Assembly: GCA_963971225.1 (NCBI GenBank)
Contig: OZ020268.1
Span: 114,172,830 to 114,236,829 of the forward strand
Reading direction: 5' to 3'
Source of the DNA: Melieria omissa
Taxonomy: Eukaryota; Arthropoda; Insecta; Diptera; Ulidiidae
Length of the DNA: 64,000 bases
The position numbers and the translations under genes were made by a program. Below the pieces are notes generated by a model. It was not told the DNA's origin, did not search any database, and saw only the letters and a program-made list of their open reading frames with translations. Shown piece by piece: positions 1-11,475 of this stretch; the stretch's first letter is position 1; each line of letters starts with the position of its first letter.

Positions 1-3000
1 CAATGTACGAACTTCTGCCGTTTCTGCTTAGTTTTAAAGCTCTCAGTACTATGAAAGTATATTTTATGATAAAAAAGTGATTTGGGTTAATGTCCTGAAT
101 ATAACCAGAGTAGAAGGGTAAAATTCGATTATGCGATATTAACAAAGAACAAAATTATAAATTATTATAAAATTATATTGGTTAATATGAACATATGTAT
201 GTATTTCTAAGTATTTCCAATTTTTCCTACAAATGCAAATATCGAAAAAAAATCCATAACAATTTTTCTTTTGATCAAATGAGCTTCTAAATTCGATTAA
301 GCTCATAGATGTAATACGGCAATTAACTAGCATTAACTAACTTATAGTCCGGTCGGCCTTCTGCCCAATTTTATGGCTAACATTGTTTCTGATTTGTTAA
401 TATTGGTTGTTGTTAATAATTGCATAATGTTTGAGCCTGACTAATAGTTTGTTTGCATTCTGCTGACTTCTACGGTAAATATTTAATGCGTAAAATTAGC
501 GATTAATTATGAATCGTCTCTTATACCTTGAATAAAGCAGTTAGCAAGTGTATAACTTAATGTAACCAATACAAATTTTTTTAATTTAATTCAATTAACA
601 AGTTTTTCTCCAAATTTTTCACAAACATTCAAAACTCTTAAAAGAAAATAATTGCATATGAAAATATTTCAATCAATATTTGACCCTATTGTAGTTGCAT
701 CAAAAACTACACATCAAAAGCCAACCAAGAAGAAACTCGTAAAGCTATAGCAACACTTGTGTGTTTTTTATATTCTAGTTTGGATCGATTTTTGGCACTG
801 TAGAGTTACATACATATGTATGTGTAAAGACATTCTCGAAACACGAGTGCTTGCAAGAACCAGGTTTTTGTTAACTGGATTAAACGTGCGTCGAATTTAA
901 AGTAGAACAGTGCAGAGTACAAAAACCAAAACAGAGTAAAGCGAAAAGTAATGAAATGCTGAGTATACCCACTTGTGTGCATTGTTGTAGCGAAAATGTT
1001 AACGCTAATGGTCCGTATTTTTGGCTTGTCAACGCAATGCAATTTGAATTTGTGCATTCAACATGTGTTTCTGCATATGGATTTATAATTCTATTATTTT
1101 GTAGCCACACGTCAACGTGCGAGCATAAAGTTCAATTTACTCTCAGTGTTGGTTTTTTTGATAAATTATGTTTGGATGTGGATAATTGGTGATGACTTGA
1201 AATAACTTTTAGCTGGTTTTAATTATTCTTAAATATCTTTTTTTGCATTCCAATTATTTTAGTCGAACATTAGATTAGATTAGATTAAATGCAGATTTGT
1301 ATTAGACTCAGTATTCCAACAGTACAAATAAATGATCATAAAACTATTAATGCTCTGGTTGGCCTGTGTCTTTTTGTCCCATCCTAATTATTTTGTTAGC
1401 GACTTCACGTTCAAATATAATGGCAACAATGTGGATATTCACCCTGTGCTGTAAATAGAATTTTAACTACTTTGCTGAAATATAATTTGTCTACAGCAGA
1501 CTTGAAACCACTTAGCTCTGCCTTTCTGTTAACATTAACAGCATTAATGTTTTCTTCAAAAGCTCGCCGACGCAATTGCGTATGGTTATGAACTCCCTAA
1601 AAATTCGCCAATACGTAAAACAATTTTCGGCATCTCCGGAAACCTTGAGCTACTACGTTCAACTTGCAATTAAATTGCTAATAAAACAACATTATACGCA
1701 ATTTCTCTTAAAAAGTAACGAAAGAATAATTAAAAATAATACTTTGATAGGCACATGTGGACAGATGTTCAAATATAAACAAAAAGGAATCCAGCATTAA
1801 GTACACATAGCAGCTTAATTTCCATCCGCTAAACATGTGTTTTAGAAAAAATGCTCAACAACCCAAAGTATACAACTTTTTATTTGCACGTATGCATAAA
1901 CATAGTAAAATACTTGTTTGCTTTGTTTTCCTTCACTTAGATATCACAACTCAAGTTGTGACTATCTTAGGGGTTTTTTGTTTTTATATTATAATTTAAA
2001 AATTGCCTAACAACATTTAATCAACAACACGTAATACAACTTGGTTCAATGATGTAATCCTCAACATTGAATATGAATTAACTGGAAATAAACCTTAGCA
2101 CATCTGACAATTGGCAAACAATAATGATGGACAAGGCAACGCTAAGAAGCAACCACAGCGCAATAAACCCGCTTAGCTTAGCCGACCTTAACCGCGCAGT
2201 TGTCTGTCTTAATCGACAGCATTCCAAAGCTTTTGGCATATTTTGTGCAGCTCGCAGACGATGAGTTGAATGGGCGGATGCAGCCACTGTCAATTAACGT
2301 TAGGCAGTATGTCTTCTTTTCGTATTTTTTCCTCATATTTGTTTACCTTATCTTGCCATATACCTTTACGTAACTATTCAATTTCCATTTTCAAATGCAT
2401 CGTGCATCATGTAAAAAATGACTACTTGTAAATTGTCTGCTGTCGGTTGACAAGGGGTTTCAGGTTGTCCAAATAGACAATGGTTGTTGTTGTAATTTTA
2501 CAATACCTGGCAGCATGTTGTATGAAACAGCAATGAGTAGTTGAGAATTTTAAATGGCGTTATTAGTCTTGAAATTGCTTTTCACTGTTGTGCAGAAGTG
2601 CCATAGCCATTTCATAATCAACGTATGTATGGTTGTACTTATATCAACAGTAACAACTACGGAATACACTAGTTTATAATTTAATATTTTTAAATTTTAG
2701 TTGAAGTGTGTTTTGAAATACTTAAAAATACTTGAAAAATAAATTCCAGATATGGGCACTTTTAAAGAAAAATGTTACAAGTTCTAGAAATTTTATTTTT
2801 TGTTCACAAATATTGTTACGGCAAAAATTATGTTTTCTAAATTGTTTCAAAGATTTTAATATACCACCATCGATACCATAACACAAACGCTATCGACACT
2901 TGCAGTTCACAGTTTTGCAAATATTACTGGTACAACAGTGTTGTCGGGGACTAAGGTCAATTTATCAATGATGTAGGAGCCTAAAATTGTATGCCGATTT

Positions 3001-5065
3001 CTAACGGCAGGTTCTTCATGAGTAATAACTGCTCTCAAGCGTTTTCCATTACCAACCATCGCTTTTTGGCTAAATGTATTTCTTTGCTGTTGAGTAATTC
3101 GGCAATCAGACAGAACATCAGTCCGCGGAACGAAATGAGTCACATTACGTTTAAAGAACGTTGGGAAATATTAAAAACTTATTTCCAAAGTGAGCGCTGC
3201 GTAGTCCAAACAATGCGTTTTTTATGTTATCAGCTGTCTTTGCGATGTCTGCGATTTGACCCCTTTGAACTTTTTTTGTGGGGAACTGTGAAGGGCCGAT
3301 GTTATGCCAACAATCCAGAAACGATTCAAGCACTTAAGGTCAATTTTATCCGAGCAATTTGTGAGCTACAGCCCAAAATCATCAACATGGTCTTGGAAAA
3401 TTGGAGTGACAGAGTGAGCTACTGCGAAGCCAGTCGATCCAGCCACTTGAACGACGTTGTGTTCCATAATTAATGGGAATGTTTGCTCTTACTTACTTAC
3501 ATGAAAAAAACATTTAATTTTGTTCATTTTATTGCATTTTTTAAAAGAAACCACCAGATGACTCACCCTTTACATAGGTCCTCGACTATTTGATCATTGA
3601 GCTATGGTGGGAAATGGTTTAACAAAATGGTTGCTGCTATTATTATTATTAGCTTCAATTACTCAGAACACCAAAACAAATTAACGGACATTTTTGAATA
3701 TTTTCTTGCAATTTGTATACACATGCAAAATTTTTGCCAGATCTGTACGGCGAATTGATAAACTTTGCGTTTATTAATTGCATCAATATTTGTTCAGCCG
3801 ACAAAAACAACTGTATCTACGTAGAAAATTCGTATCTTCGCATGTAGTTTCCCCTTCCGTCCGTACACCAACAACTTCCAACATGCGCGCATTCAATACT
3901 TCCGTTGTGTATGAATAACCGCACTTTATTCACTTAAAACTTTATCTTTTCTAATTTCAAGAATAACCATATGTGTACGTGTACATTGGCTACTTTAATT
4001 TTGTTAAGCTTTGTTTTTTTTTGTTTGTTTCTAGTGTTTTGTGTGCCAAGCAAAGTGCTCTTGGTTAGCTCCATTTGCGCTCACTCGCATTTTATGGCAT
4101 CGCTTATCTTCCCCATCCGGCACCCAGTATATTTATTACATTTACTCATTCTTTCTTGGTTCCCAATCCGTTCGTTTTATATAATTTCTATTTTTTACTT
4201 GTGATTTATTTGCTGCATAGACATATAGAAATCGTTTAAAACAAAGTCGTACACGTATAAAATACAAATACGCACATAAATGCGAATACGTGCTTCGAAT
4301 GCGGGTAGCTTCTAGGCATTTACACGCAATAAAGTTCTTTTCCGACGTGCAAAGTGGTACTGTACTAAATGTTTCTTATCAATTGAAAATATCCAAGTTT
4401 CAGAAATTCAGAAATCTTTTTTTAAATTACATACTTACATAACAGGTGTACAAACCAACTCTAACAAGGGCCTCGAACTAAAAATGAAATTTGTATTTTA
4501 CTTGTATTGCTTCAACCCCTTCATTTCCTGCTGGCCCTTCGACTTTGTATTGTTCAGCATAAGCGACAATTGTTGGCATACCCGCACACATTTTCATTGG
4601 CGATAGCCGATTTGCATGCGGAACACGTTTGCGAAATTGTGTATTATGCGCACTTATTGCGCTGCGTTCCATTTATGTATGTTTGCTATTTTTAGTACGG
4701 GAACATTGTTTCCATGGCCTTTGTTAAGGTGTCTGTTCGTAGGTATGGTGTGGAAACATGGGTGCACTACATAGCCAAAGAAGTAGAAATCAAATCGAAA
4801 TCAATTGTGCGACAAGCTGACCATTTAAATTATCTAAACTGACATTAAGGGGCAATAACCTTGAGCAATTAACGCTAAGTATGTATGTATTTATATTTGG
4901 CCTATTTCATCGCTGAAGGTAATCTTCTACGATTCGTGCAGAATTAAGTAGATCTTTTAACCACTGAAGCCTATTAGCACACAATAATTTGAAAAACCAC
5001 ACTCTATATACATGCATACATATAATTTTTCTCATAAATATTACAACTTTTACATTGCCTTTCAG
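1..5065 (+). other. Probable sugarless intron / upstream noncoding DNA
   Basis: AT-rich sequence with many stops and no recognisable coding exon apart from a transposase remnant near 3 kb. The first sugarless exon visible here begins at 5066 with a 3' splice site and lacks the N-terminal Rossmann segment. At least one coding exon must therefore lie upstream of the window, and this stretch is most simply read as intron. I looked for the expected start of UDP-glucose dehydrogenase (a glycine-rich GAGYVGG-like motif) and did not see it. Short open frames at 956-1192 and 1576-1800 show no family resemblance. Confidence 0.6.
2991..3473 (+). mobile_element. Decayed, internally deleted DNA transposase remnant
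   Basis: A 160-codon open frame joins an N-terminal transposase-like start (MSHITFKERWEILK) directly to a C-terminal transposase tail. The tail has FLWGTVKGRCYANNPETI followed by a segment ending ENWSDRVSYCEASRSSHL, which resembles the common insect Tc1/mariner-type pattern of FLWGYVKD, then an ENW motif, then RGSH. The catalytic middle is absent. Near 3255-3285 the conserved DLTPLNFF reading lies in a different frame from the ORF, so a frameshift is present at a T-run. This is a dead fragment inside the presumed sugarless intron. The family assignment is by resemblance only, and the element ends were not defined. Confidence 0.55.
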
Positions 5066-6552
5066 CCCGGTCTGGATGAAGTGGTTAAAAAGTGCCGCAA
5101 TGTGAATCTTTTCTTTTCGACTGACATTGAAACTGCCATCAAGGAGGCCGACTTAATATTTATTTCCGTCAATACGCCCACAAAAAATTTCGGCAATGGC
5201 AAAGGTAACAACCAGTTGTATAAAACTTACACTCAACTGTTTACTAAGTCCTCTTTTCATTGCAGGTCGTGCCGCTGATCTAAAGTACGTAGAAAGCGCT
5301 GCGCGCATGATCGCTGAAATCGCTCAATCGAACAAGATTGTAGTCGAGAAGAGCACAGTGCCGGTGCGTGCGGCCGAAAGTATTATGCACATATTACGCG
5401 CCAATCAAAAGCCCGGAATTCGTTATGATATTCTCTCGAATCCGGAGTTTCTGGCTGAGGGCACTGCCATTGAGGATCTGCTGCACGCGGATCGAGTGCT
5501 GATCGGTGGTGAAGAGACGCAGGACGGCCACAAAGCCGTCGAAAAACTGTCTTGGATCTATGAGCACTGGATACCGAAGAAGAATATACTCACTACAAAC
5601 ACATGGAGCTCGGAACTATCGAAATTGGCCGCGAACGCTTTTCTGGCGCAACGCATTTCCAGCATAAACTCACTGTCGGCAGTGTGTGAGGCCACGGGCG
5701 CTGATGTGTCGGAGGTGGCACGCGCCATTGGCCTGGACTCGCGTATCGGCGCCAAATTTCTGCAGGCATCGGTGGGCTTTGGTGGCAGCTGCTTCCAAAA
5801 GGATATACTAAATTTGGTGTACATATGTGAGGGCTTGAATTTACCGGAAGTGGCAGCCTACTGGCAGCAGGTGATCGACATGAACGAATACCAGAAGTCG
5901 CGTTTCTCCCAAAAGGTTTGCATTCGGTTTTTACTTGTTTCTCTAATGAAAAAAATAATTAATATTGAAATAATCTTCAGATTATAGAGAGTTTATTCAA
6001 CACCGTGTCGGATAAACGCATATCGATCTTTGGGTTTGCATTCAAAAAGAACACGGGCGACACGCGCGAAACGCCCGCAATCACAGTATGTAAGACCCTG
6101 CTGGAGGAGGGCGCCAAACTGGACATCTACGATCCAAAAGTGGAGCCCGAGCAGATAATCGACGACTTGACGCACCCCTGTGTGACCGAATCGCCAGAGA
6201 ACGTCAAGAAAGCGGTGCAAATACACAGCGATCCGTACAGCGCTGTGCGCGGCACACATGCCATCGTTTTGTGCACTGAATGGGATGAATTTGTGGTAAG
6301 TGCGCCCGTACAGAATCCTACAACTTGTTTGAGTTATTATGGCTTATAAAACATATTATTTTATTCTGTTTGCAGTCGCTTGACTATAAACGCATTTATC
6401 AGTCGATGATGAAACCGGCTTACATTTTCGATGGCCGCAAGATACTGGACCACGAACATTTGCAGCAGATTGGCTTTCACGTACAAACCATTGGCAAGCG
6501 ATATCAACGAACTGGCCTAATGCGCTCATGGGGTAGTGTGCCACAGCTGTAG
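5066..6552 (+). CDS. sgl: UDP-glucose 6-dehydrogenase, C-terminal 426 residues (4 exons; 5' end outside window)
   Basis: Oxidises UDP-glucose to UDP-glucuronate in the cytosol with two NAD+, supplying heparan and chondroitin sulphate synthesis. Exons read 5066-5204, 5266-5915, 5981-6295 and 6376-6552, with GT/AG introns of 61, 65 and 80 bases. Joined, they give 426 residues starting [20 protein letters not shown]. Visible motifs are FISVNTPTK (NAD domain), the central-domain helix around [18 protein letters not shown], the catalytic cysteine in [10 protein letters not shown], and the UDP-binding C-terminal domain with [12 protein letters not shown] and [10 protein letters not shown]. The protein ends WGSVPQL. 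The family is about 476 residues, so roughly 50 N-terminal residues, including the dinucleotide-binding glycine loop, are encoded upstream of the window. Near-identity to the Drosophila protein as I remember it makes the call firm. It is convergent with Surf1. Confidence 0.96.
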
Positions 6553-7149
6553 ATCAACACAAACGTGCACAATCAAGAGGAAATTGAGTGTTGAACGTCA
6601 GACGCGCAATAAACGAAGTTGATGACAAATAAAAGCAAAATGCAAACAAAATGAAGAATGCACTTCCTCCCAACAAAAGAGCAACTTATTTCCAAATACT
6701 TCAACTTATGCCTATCTACAGTATTTAATTATTACGAGTAATAATGTAAAGTGTGTGTATGTAAATAATTATCGTGTATGTCCAAAGCTTTCTTGACATT
6801 AACTTTATTTGTACTCGCAACAAAACGTGTTCTGATTACGTCGCAACCAATTATGCATACCTCCCCAAATGCATCCGTCCTCCAAGCGGAAATGCATACT
6901 TCAAAATTTGCCACTCGCCATACTATATATCAAAAATGCAATATCATATATTTTTAAATACAATAATCGTACATCTATTTGTAAACAAATAAAGTAAGCA
7001 CATTAACGCGTACGTCTGTATGCCACAATTTTGCCAATAAGCATTCGTTATATGTAATTCCTCTAGCATATATACAGTAATTACATTTAAATTATTTAAA
7101 TAAAAACAGTTACACATATGAACATGACGTCTTGATGATTTTCGCATAA
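6553..7149. other. Convergent 3' flanks of sugarless and Surf1
   Basis: This 597-bp spacer separates two tail-to-tail genes. Plus-strand AATAAA signals at 6608-6613 and 6628-6633 lie 56-76 bases after the sugarless stop and are good polyadenylation candidates. A minus-strand AATAAA (plus-strand tttatt at 6804-6809) could end the Surf1 transcript. No coding sequence is seen. Confidence 0.55.
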
Positions 7150-9081
7150 CTAAAATGGAATTCTTTTGACGATTTGGCGATACCACAAAAAGGAAGTGGC
7201 TGCTGATAAGCTGAACCATGTTATCAGATAGGATAAGTGCTCATTGCGCAGTGTGACGCGAGTTTGTCCGCCCACGGGACCGCCGGGCACAGACGACTCG
7301 TAGGTGGCATCGAGAAAGACAGGACTGGCACCAGTTAGAGAGCACATTCTAGGCAAATCTCTGCGAATACAAAAGATATTTAGGGAAAGTCAACATATAA
7401 ATTTGAGCGAAGTCGGTAAAATTAGATCAAGATTTCATTTCTACTTAAAGCATTTTACAGATTTAGACATAACCCTGAGTACTTTACTAATGTATGAAAA
7501 GCAGTCGCCTTTTATTAATTAATTTTGCCAAACGTAACATAATTTTTCAAAAGGTATGCAAGATGATGAAAGTATAGCTTTTGGTAGATTTAACTTATTT
7601 CTCTAAAAGCAAAAAAATTTTTTTGTTACAAGTAATAAGGAGCTGGCTGCAGTAGTCTTGGCCCTAATTGATAAAATATCTTTTTTGGATAAAAGCACAT
7701 TTTTTTAATCGTTTGTAACTGTAAAAGTGATTTACATGAAATTTATAAGCAGCATAGATGTTTGAATGCTTTTTTACCAGAAGTCACTTAAATAAATTTA
7801 GCTCTCTTGGATTCAAGGATATTCAATGATAAAAATTTAGTTGAGGTCCTTCATATCCTTTTTGATAAAATTTGTCAAAAAAGGATATTGTTTATTCGAC
7901 TTCATATCATTAGCTTTCATTTGACGTAAAAATTATTCCTTTCTGACATTTGAGTCAAGAGATATGATGTATAAAATATTTCAGTAAGGGGACCATTTTT
8001 AAACTGCATTTAAAAAAAAACTCCAACATCCCGAAAAAAATCCATTGGTACTTTTTCACCTACTGAGGTCCTCTATCGAATAAGACATGTCTGACCTTGT
8101 CCCCGAAATTTTTTTGAATTTGTTGCACTGTGTAATCAATGTACGTGCTTTAATTCGATTTAATCGAACTGTAGTTTTCAATTTTGTACACAATCTGTAA
8201 ATTTTAGTACACACCTGTATAGAAAAACGTCGCCTTTGCTGTCCGGTGAGAATTGTGGACGGTTTTCACCCAGACGCACCACACCTGTCAGTTCCAAGTC
8301 TTTTCCAGTTTGACCCTCGGCGCGAGTTTCTGGTTTAGTTTGTTTGCGTGACACCCAGCCACGATTTATGAGTATTACATCGCTTGAAGAAATTTATATT
8401 ATAATCCAACTATCAACCAATTTATAAAACTTACTCTCTGTCCGCCAGTTTAAATGGTGTCACTACTAAATATCCATTGCCTCCATCACGCTGTGAGAAC
8501 AAACCACCCGCCGTCTCACCGCCGTCGGGACGAATGAATGACCTAGGACCAATCAGCAGCTCTTTCTCATTTAAAAAATGCCCCCGTACAGTCACTAAGC
8601 GATATTCCATATCTGCTAAATCTGATAAACTGAGGTCGTGCATTTATTACTACTAAATTTTATTTCTACTTTGTTTGCTGAGGAACGTACTTTTCTGGTA
8701 GTGGTACTGGAGCCATTTTAGTCTGCTGCTCCAAGTCTCGAATTAACTGCTCCTTCCAAGCTTTGCGCTTCACCTGCCAGCAGCCGAGACCGAAGGCGGT
8801 AGCCGGTATCAACTACAAAATCATGGTCACCTTATCACTTTTCGCCACTTTTTGAGTTGAATTGGTCAACAACTTACCAATAGAAACCAACCCAAAGGCG
8901 CAATCTTCTTGCTTTCGCCCATGCGAAGGCTGGCGGTGCTGGTGGAGCGCTGCGATTGCCACCGCTTCTGTCCAAACATCATCAACTGCGCTGGCAACGG
9001 TGGTGAGGTTTCTATGGCGACCACATTTCTGCAGCTAGTTGACAAGCTCAGCCTAAGAGCTGATGTTGCAATGCGTATCAT
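7150..9081 (-). CDS. Surf1: SURF1, mitochondrial cytochrome c oxidase assembly factor (5 exons, 299 aa)
   Basis: SURF1 is an inner-membrane protein needed for early assembly of complex IV around COX1. Exons on the minus strand are 9081-8878, 8812-8691, 8629-8435, 8382-8215 and 7360-7150. All introns are GT/AG, all junctions keep frame, and the total is 900 bases (299 residues plus stop), the usual family length. The start [15 protein letters not shown] is a basic, hydroxylated mitochondrial targeting segment. A first membrane span sits at the exon 1/2 junction ([16 protein letters not shown], around residues 64-79) and a second near the C terminus ([15 protein letters not shown]). Between them lie the conserved [17 protein letters not shown]-like [10 protein letters not shown] and [10 protein letters not shown] blocks. 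The protein ends RQIVKRIPF. Intron 4 (7361-8214, 854 bases) contains nothing recognisable. It shares its promoter region with the downstream diflavin reductase. Confidence 0.95.
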
Positions 9082-9313
9082 GGTTTATCAAAAGTTGTGA
9101 AATTGCACAATAGAAACTACTCCAATGCCACCGGTATACGATTGTGGAATCAAGATCGATCAGCTGTTTGCAGAAACGTAAACAGAATCAGCTGTGTTCG
9201 CTAAGTGTTCCCGTGCTCAGCTAATAATTGTGCCGCAAAAATAAAAAATAACGCAACGGCAGCCCCAAACGGAGCACATTTTTAGATGCAAAATTCTCGG
9301 TGGAAAAGTGAAA
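9082..9313. promoter_or_regulatory. Bidirectional Surf1/NDOR1 promoter with paired E-boxes
   Basis: Only 232 bp separate the two divergent start codons. Two copies of an ATCAGCTGT motif occur at 9159-9168 and 9187-9196. The first fits the AWCAGCTGWT E-box core-promoter motif described for Drosophila housekeeping genes, and the second matches it except at the last position. No TATA box is obvious. The layout fits a TATA-less housekeeping promoter serving both genes; this is inference from motif and spacing. Confidence 0.6.
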
Positions 9314-11056
9314 ATGCGGATGGTCATACTTTACGGCAGCCAAACGGGCACAGCGCAGGACGTGGCCGAGCAGATTTGGCGTGAATCGAAGCGTTGGGGC
9401 TGTAGCGGTCCCGTGCTGCCCATGGACGGCTACCCGGTGCAGCAACTGGTTGAGGAAAAGCTGGTGGTATTTGTGGTTGCAACGACCGGCAATGGCGATG
9501 AGCCGGACAACATGCGTCAGTCGTGGAAGTTTCTACTGCGCCGCAGCTTGCCGCCCCAGTCGCTCCAACGTCTGCAGTTCGCTTGTCTGGGGCTGGGCGA
9601 TTCCAGTTATGCGAAATTCAACTTTGCCGCAAAGAAGCTGCACAAGCGACTGCAACAGCTGGGCGGCACACCGCTCTTACCATTGGGCTTGTGTGACGAT
9701 CAGCACGACCATGGACTGGGCGCCACTGCGCTGCCTTGGATCGCTCAGCTATGGCAGAAGCTGCAGCAGCTTTTTCCTTTGCGCACAACGGATAGTAGCG
9801 CGAAGAAGGCAGTGTTCAAATGGAACGTGGAGGTGTTAGAAAACGTGGAGCACTTGGTGAATTTGGCACGACTACAGTGGCCATTCAAGGATGCTGGCTC
9901 TTGCTTTACGCTACAAAACAATGAACGCGTCACAGCGGCAGACCACTTTCAGGATGTGCGCTTGGTTCGTTTTGAATTCCCCCCTAACACCGAATGGAGT
10001 GCTGGCGATGTGCTACAGTTGCGACCTTGGAACTCGATAGCACAAGTGGAAACGTTTTTTGCACTGGTCGATGAACACAAACTGCCATTTGGAGCCGACA
10101 CTGTTGTGCAACTAAGCAGCGCTTATGATGACATGCCGCTGCCATTGGCATACGAGCAGCCAGTGACTGTAGGCCTGCTGGTGAAATATGTTTGGGACTT
10201 GAGTGCTCGGCCACGTCAACGCGCTTTCGAGCTGTTGGCATTGAATTGTGAGGATGAGCTTGAAAAGGAGAAGTTGGAGGAATTCACTACTGCCGAGGGT
10301 CTCGACGATGTCATCAAATACATCAATCGGCCCAGGCGCACCATACTAGAAGTGTTGCAAGACTTCCGTAATGCTACCTCGAAATTAACACTACCTGTGC
10401 TTTTTGAACTATTTGGTGTCATACAACCGAGAAGTTTCTCCATTGCTTCCATGCCGATGGCGGGCACTTTGGATCTGTTGGTGGCCGTAGTAGAGTACAA
10501 AACCAAAATGTCGACGCCACGCCTGGGGCTGTGCTCAAACTGGCTAAAATCGTTGTCTGTTGGCACCAAAGTGTTGGGTGTCATCAAACCAGGCACTATG
10601 ACACTACCCAAAGATCCAACAGTTCCTATAATAATGGTGGGTCCGGGTACAGGCATTGCGCCCTTTCGCAGCATAATTCAGCACAAGGAAGCACAGCGCA
10701 GTGATGGACAACAAATTGGGCGGTTAATGGTTTTCTTTGGCTGTCGTAATAAGCTGAAAGATTATCACTTTGGCAATGATTTCGCTAAATGGCAGGTGTC
10801 AGAATTATTACAGATATTTGTGGCCTTCTCACGCGACCAAGAGCACAAAGTTTACGTGCAACATTTAATCAAAGAACAAAAAGAAAAGCTTAATGAGTTG
10901 ATTAGGCAGCAAAGTGCAATTGTGCTGATAGCTGGTTCATCGAACAGCATGCCCAAGGCGGTGAAGGAATCATTTGTCGAAGTGCTGGACGGCGATGAGG
11001 AGTATTTGGAACAAATGATTAAAAACAAACGCTATCAAGAAGAAACATGGTCGTAA
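9314..11056 (+). CDS. NDOR1: NADPH-dependent diflavin oxidoreductase 1 (Tah18/NDOR1), single exon, 580 aa
   Basis: NDOR1 passes electrons from NADPH through FAD and FMN to the CIAPIN1/Dre2 Fe-S protein in cytosolic iron-sulphur assembly. The ATG at 9314 is chosen because the frame upstream offers only GTG; the next ATG is two codons later. Domains in order: flavodoxin-like FMN domain (residues 1-150) with YGSQTGTAQD at 7-16 and ATTGNGDEPDNM at 56-67; a ferredoxin-reductase FAD domain with the RSFSIAS flavin motif around residue 375; and an NADPH domain with GPGTGIAPFRS and FFGCR. The protein ends in the aromatic WS dipeptide, consistent with the C-terminal Trp of this family. The length is typical (about 580-600) and no intron is present. 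It is divergent from Surf1 and tail-to-tail with IFT122. Confidence 0.93.
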   Translation: MRMVILYGSQTGTAQDVAEQIWRESKRWGCSGPVLPMDGYPVQQLVEEKLVVFVVATTGNGDEPDNMRQSWKFLLRRSLPPQSLQRLQFACLGLGDSSYAKFNFAAKKLHKRLQQLGGTPLLPLGLCDDQHDHGLGATALPWIAQLWQKLQQLFPLRTTDSSAKKAVFKWNVEVLENVEHLVNLARLQWPFKDAGSCFTLQNNERVTAADHFQDVRLVRFEFPPNTEWSAGDVLQLRPWNSIAQVETFFALVDEHKLPFGADTVVQLSSAYDDMPLPLAYEQPVTVGLLVKYVWDLSARPRQRAFELLALNCEDELEKEKLEEFTTAEGLDDVIKYINRPRRTILEVLQDFRNATSKLTLPVLFELFGVIQPRSFSIASMPMAGTLDLLVAVVEYKTKMSTPRLGLCSNWLKSLSVGTKVLGVIKPGTMTLPKDPTVPIIMVGPGTGIAPFRSIIQHKEAQRSDGQQIGRLMVFFGCRNKLKDYHFGNDFAKWQVSELLQIFVAFSRDQEHKVYVQHLIKEQKEKLNELIRQQSAIVLIAGSSNSMPKAVKESFVEVLDGDEEYLEQMIKNKRYQEETWS

Positions 11057-11475
11057 AAAACGTAAAAAAAATCGAAAATTATAAATGTTAAAAAAAACGA
11101 AATTCGGGGACTTTGTACGCCTATTTAATAAATGTAACATATTACACTGGTATTGTAAATATAGACTGAAATGTCATATCCTATGTTGCTTAGAATGATG
11201 TTATTTTGGGGACTATTAAAATTAGAAATTAAACGTGAGAACATTATATATACATGTATTTTATAGCCATCTATTGCTATCATAAACTGATCCACTTGAA
11301 TGAAAAAATATATATACAAATCTAATTCAACTTTTATTAGTCGCCTCTAGTCTAGTCTAAGGTACCATAATTATTATAAATACAAACGAAACTTAATTCC
11401 TACCTTAAGTGCACTTTTTAGATAAAACATAATTCAAGCAATTACATTCATATATCTATTTATAAAACTTGTAAG
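11057..11475. other. Convergent 3' flanks of NDOR1 and IFT122
   Basis: A 419-bp AT-rich spacer. Plus-strand AATAAA at 11127-11132 is a likely NDOR1 polyadenylation signal 70 bases past its stop. Minus-strand AATAAA (plus-strand tttatt at 11333-11338) fits the IFT122 3' end. Nothing else is recognised. Confidence 0.6.

Noticed and set aside
956..1800. Short plus-strand frames in the presumed sugarless intron
   Set aside because: No similarity to any family, the second begins with TTG, and no splice context joins them to sugarless.
9308..9313. Two extra N-terminal codons for NDOR1
   Set aside because: The frame there starts with GTG; the first ATG is at 9314 and fits the family N terminus.
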